Source: Centroberyx gerrardi
Lineage: Eukaryota; Chordata; Actinopteri; Beryciformes; Berycidae
Length of the DNA: 64,000 bases
Assembly: GCF_048128805.1 (NCBI RefSeq)
Contig: NC_136000.1
Location: forward strand, 21,239,446-21,303,445
Direction of reading: 5' to 3'
Shown: in pieces, positions 62,432-64,000 of the stretch
Layout: each line of letters starts with the position of its first letter
How positions within the stretch are numbered: position 1 is the first letter of the stretch
Program-made: the position numbers and the translations under genes
Notes under the pieces: model-generated
What the model saw: only the letters and a program-made list of their open reading frames with translations
What the model was told of the DNA's origin: nothing
Databases searched by the model: none

Positions 62432-63897
62432 TCAAAAAGTCACCGATTTGGGCAGCTGCTGTCCCCCTGAGTGCATCCTGTAAAAATCTGGGCTGGATTG
62501 GACCAAGGGCACCCCTACTGGTGACTGTCCTGAGGGCCTGGAGTGGCCCGGGGGAGACCCGGTGTATAACAGTGGGGCTGGGAAGGCAGAATGGTCCCTG
62601 GGGCCCCTAGAGAAAGGCTGAGAGTAGCTGGATGAGGTGGCTGTGTGTGTGTCTGAATGGTTGGGGGAACTACACTGGAAGGGAGCGAGTCTGTCGGCGA
62701 AACAAGGCGGAGGAGGGGGGATGATGGAGTCCTCCACCCAGTTGTCCTCTCCTTCATATTCCGGCTCCTGAGGCAAACTGGGGAGAGCACAAAGCGAGCG
62801 AGGAAGAGCAGGGGATGGTGGGATAAATACAGGGGGTGGAGGGAGGGGGTACAGAGCGGGGTCGTAGTCTCTATCCATGGGAGGCGACGGGGGGTTGCCG
62901 TACATGCCGGGAATTTCCTCAGGCGTGGAGCCCAACCCTGGGCTGTGAGGAAGCGTAGCTGCCAGATCCATCAGCCTCTCCTGGTAGCGGTCCTCGTCTT
63001 CGGCCTCAGAGAGGTTGTCATACTGGGACGTGTTGGAGGGCCGTCTGTCTCCCACAGGCACCGGGACACAGAGAGAGACTGGGAACTTGGTTGGCTTGGG
63101 AGGAGGAACTCTGGAGGAGGAGGAAGTGAAAGCATGGGGAGGGACGGGCTTGGAGGAACGAGGTTCCTTCTGCATGAGGTCAAGGGATGTGGGCGGTTTT
63201 GGGCGTCGTTTTGGAGATGGCTTCACCGGAGTAGGACGCTCCAACCTCAGTGAAGGAGCAGAGCAGGGGGAGAGTGAGCGTTGCTGTGTCTCTGGGCCAG
63301 TCCCATCCTCTAGGCAGGGTGTTTCAGTGTCCTGGGGTGTTTGGTCGCTCTGCTCAGGGTAGCAGAATGGCGGAGGAGGTAGATCGGGAAGATCCAGAAT
63401 CTCCTCCTCAGTCTGCATGACAAGAGCATCCAAAGATGGGGGCTCATAGGGTGGAGGCCAGTCCACAGGCTCCTCCTGGCTCTCTGGGTCTCCAGGCTGG
63501 GTGTCCTCTTTTCTCCTCTCCTCAGCCTGGCTAACCTGTGGGAACCTCTCCTTCACGTTACTGACCGCTGCTACTTCAGAACGGGGCTTGTCCACTGCTT
63601 TTGGTGGCAATGGAGGTGGTCTGCAGGGAGATGGTGGTGCTTGTGTGTGTACTACAACTGGGTCTGGGGAAGGCATAGAAGGGGTGTGTGCCCCAGAGAG
63701 GTTTCTGGAGTCCTGGGGGTCCCCAGGTGAAGGGGTCTGGTCTTGGGTGATGGTGTCTGGCTGTTGGGCCTCTGTATGGGGCTGGTTGTGGGGTTGTAGA
63801 TTCATCTTGGCCTCCAGAGGAGAGTCAGGCTGCAGGGGCAGTAGAAGAACTGGTCTCTCTTGACCCAGAGGTTTCTTTGGCAGCTCTTCTGACTTGG
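62432..63897 (-). CDS. Unrecognised proline-rich protein, terminal coding exon (partial gene)
   Basis: A single long exon, open for 487 codons to a TGA at 62432-62434, with a good acceptor (TCTCTTTTTAG) just upstream at 63898. An in-frame ATG at 63805 is probably internal because the frame stays open to the acceptor. The product is proline- and serine-rich and disordered. It has an SH3-ligand-like RPPPLPPKA, a WW-ligand PPPY (WPPPYEPPS), several PPPP runs, an acidic SEAEDEDRYQERLMDLAATL stretch and a C-terminal SVTF that fits a PDZ ligand. I see no catalytic domain or membrane segment. It looks like the tail of an adaptor or receptor, but I cannot name it. Upstream exons lie beyond 64000. Confidence 0.75.
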
Positions 63898-64000
63898 CTA
63901 AAAAGAGAAGTGGGAGATAGGGGATGTATCAACAATGGAAAAAACGCAACTATGAAGTACATCAAACAGAGGGTTGAGTTTTGAAATATGTGGTTTTGGA
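63898..64000 (-). other. Intron of the proline-rich gene
   Basis: Sequence upstream of the terminal exon acceptor; no exon seen before the window ends. Confidence 0.6.

Noticed and set aside
62657-63253. 198-codon plus-strand frame
   Set aside because: Antisense shadow of the proline-rich terminal exon; the minus frame has the acceptor and the coherent composition.

Overview
This is a vertebrate nuclear window, almost certainly from a percomorph (spiny-rayed) teleost. The genes are split into many short GT-AG exons. Introns and spacers carry long (TG)n/(CT)n microsatellites, tRNA-derived SINEs, an L2-like LINE tail and small inverted-repeat elements typical of such fish. There is no operon, CRISPR array or prokaryotic feature. 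Gene models were built by hand from splice sites, reading-frame phase and remembered family proteins. No alignment was run.

Layout, left to right. (1) 1-6404: first coding exon (6233-6374, minus) of a b4galnt4-type N-acetylgalactosaminyltransferase gene; everything left of it is its first intron or beyond. (2) 6405-16150: non-coding spacer, CpG-rich close to b4galnt4. (3) 16212-29867, plus: a complete 25-coding-exon gene for a 1345-residue MyBP-C-like protein of eight Ig and four Fn3 domains, called igsf22 (close relative: igfn1) from its domains and its neighbours. (4) 29868-37312: spacer between converging genes, with a SINE and microsatellites. (5) 37313-44831, minus: tmem86a (lysoplasmalogenase), three coding exons, 237 residues. 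(6) 44832-48512: spacer holding the divergent tmem86a and spty2d1 promoters. (7) 48513-53689, plus: spty2d1 (SPT2 histone chaperone), six coding exons, 696 residues. (8) 54751-59225, plus: uevld (UEV plus lactate dehydrogenase-like protein), 12 coding exons, 470 residues, poly(A) signal at 60180. (9) 62432-63897, minus: terminal coding exon of an unrecognised proline-rich protein ending in a PDZ-ligand-like SVTF.

The igsf22-tmem86a-spty2d1-uevld order matches the human 11p15.1 neighbourhood as I recall it, which supports all four names. The genes share no pathway: they cover sarcomere structure, ether-lipid metabolism, chromatin and ubiquitin/dehydrogenase-like functions. They are a conserved neighbourhood, not a functional cluster.

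I found no clearly new biological system. The best second-look items are: a 470-bp foldback in tmem86a intron 2; two GC-AG introns; a stop-free, frame-preserving 123-nt intron in spty2d1; TG or CT microsatellites placed directly on splice sites; a ~105-bp repeat family at three loci; a transposon nested inside an older repeat; and a cluster of TAACGTTA palindromes at the spty2d1 5' end.
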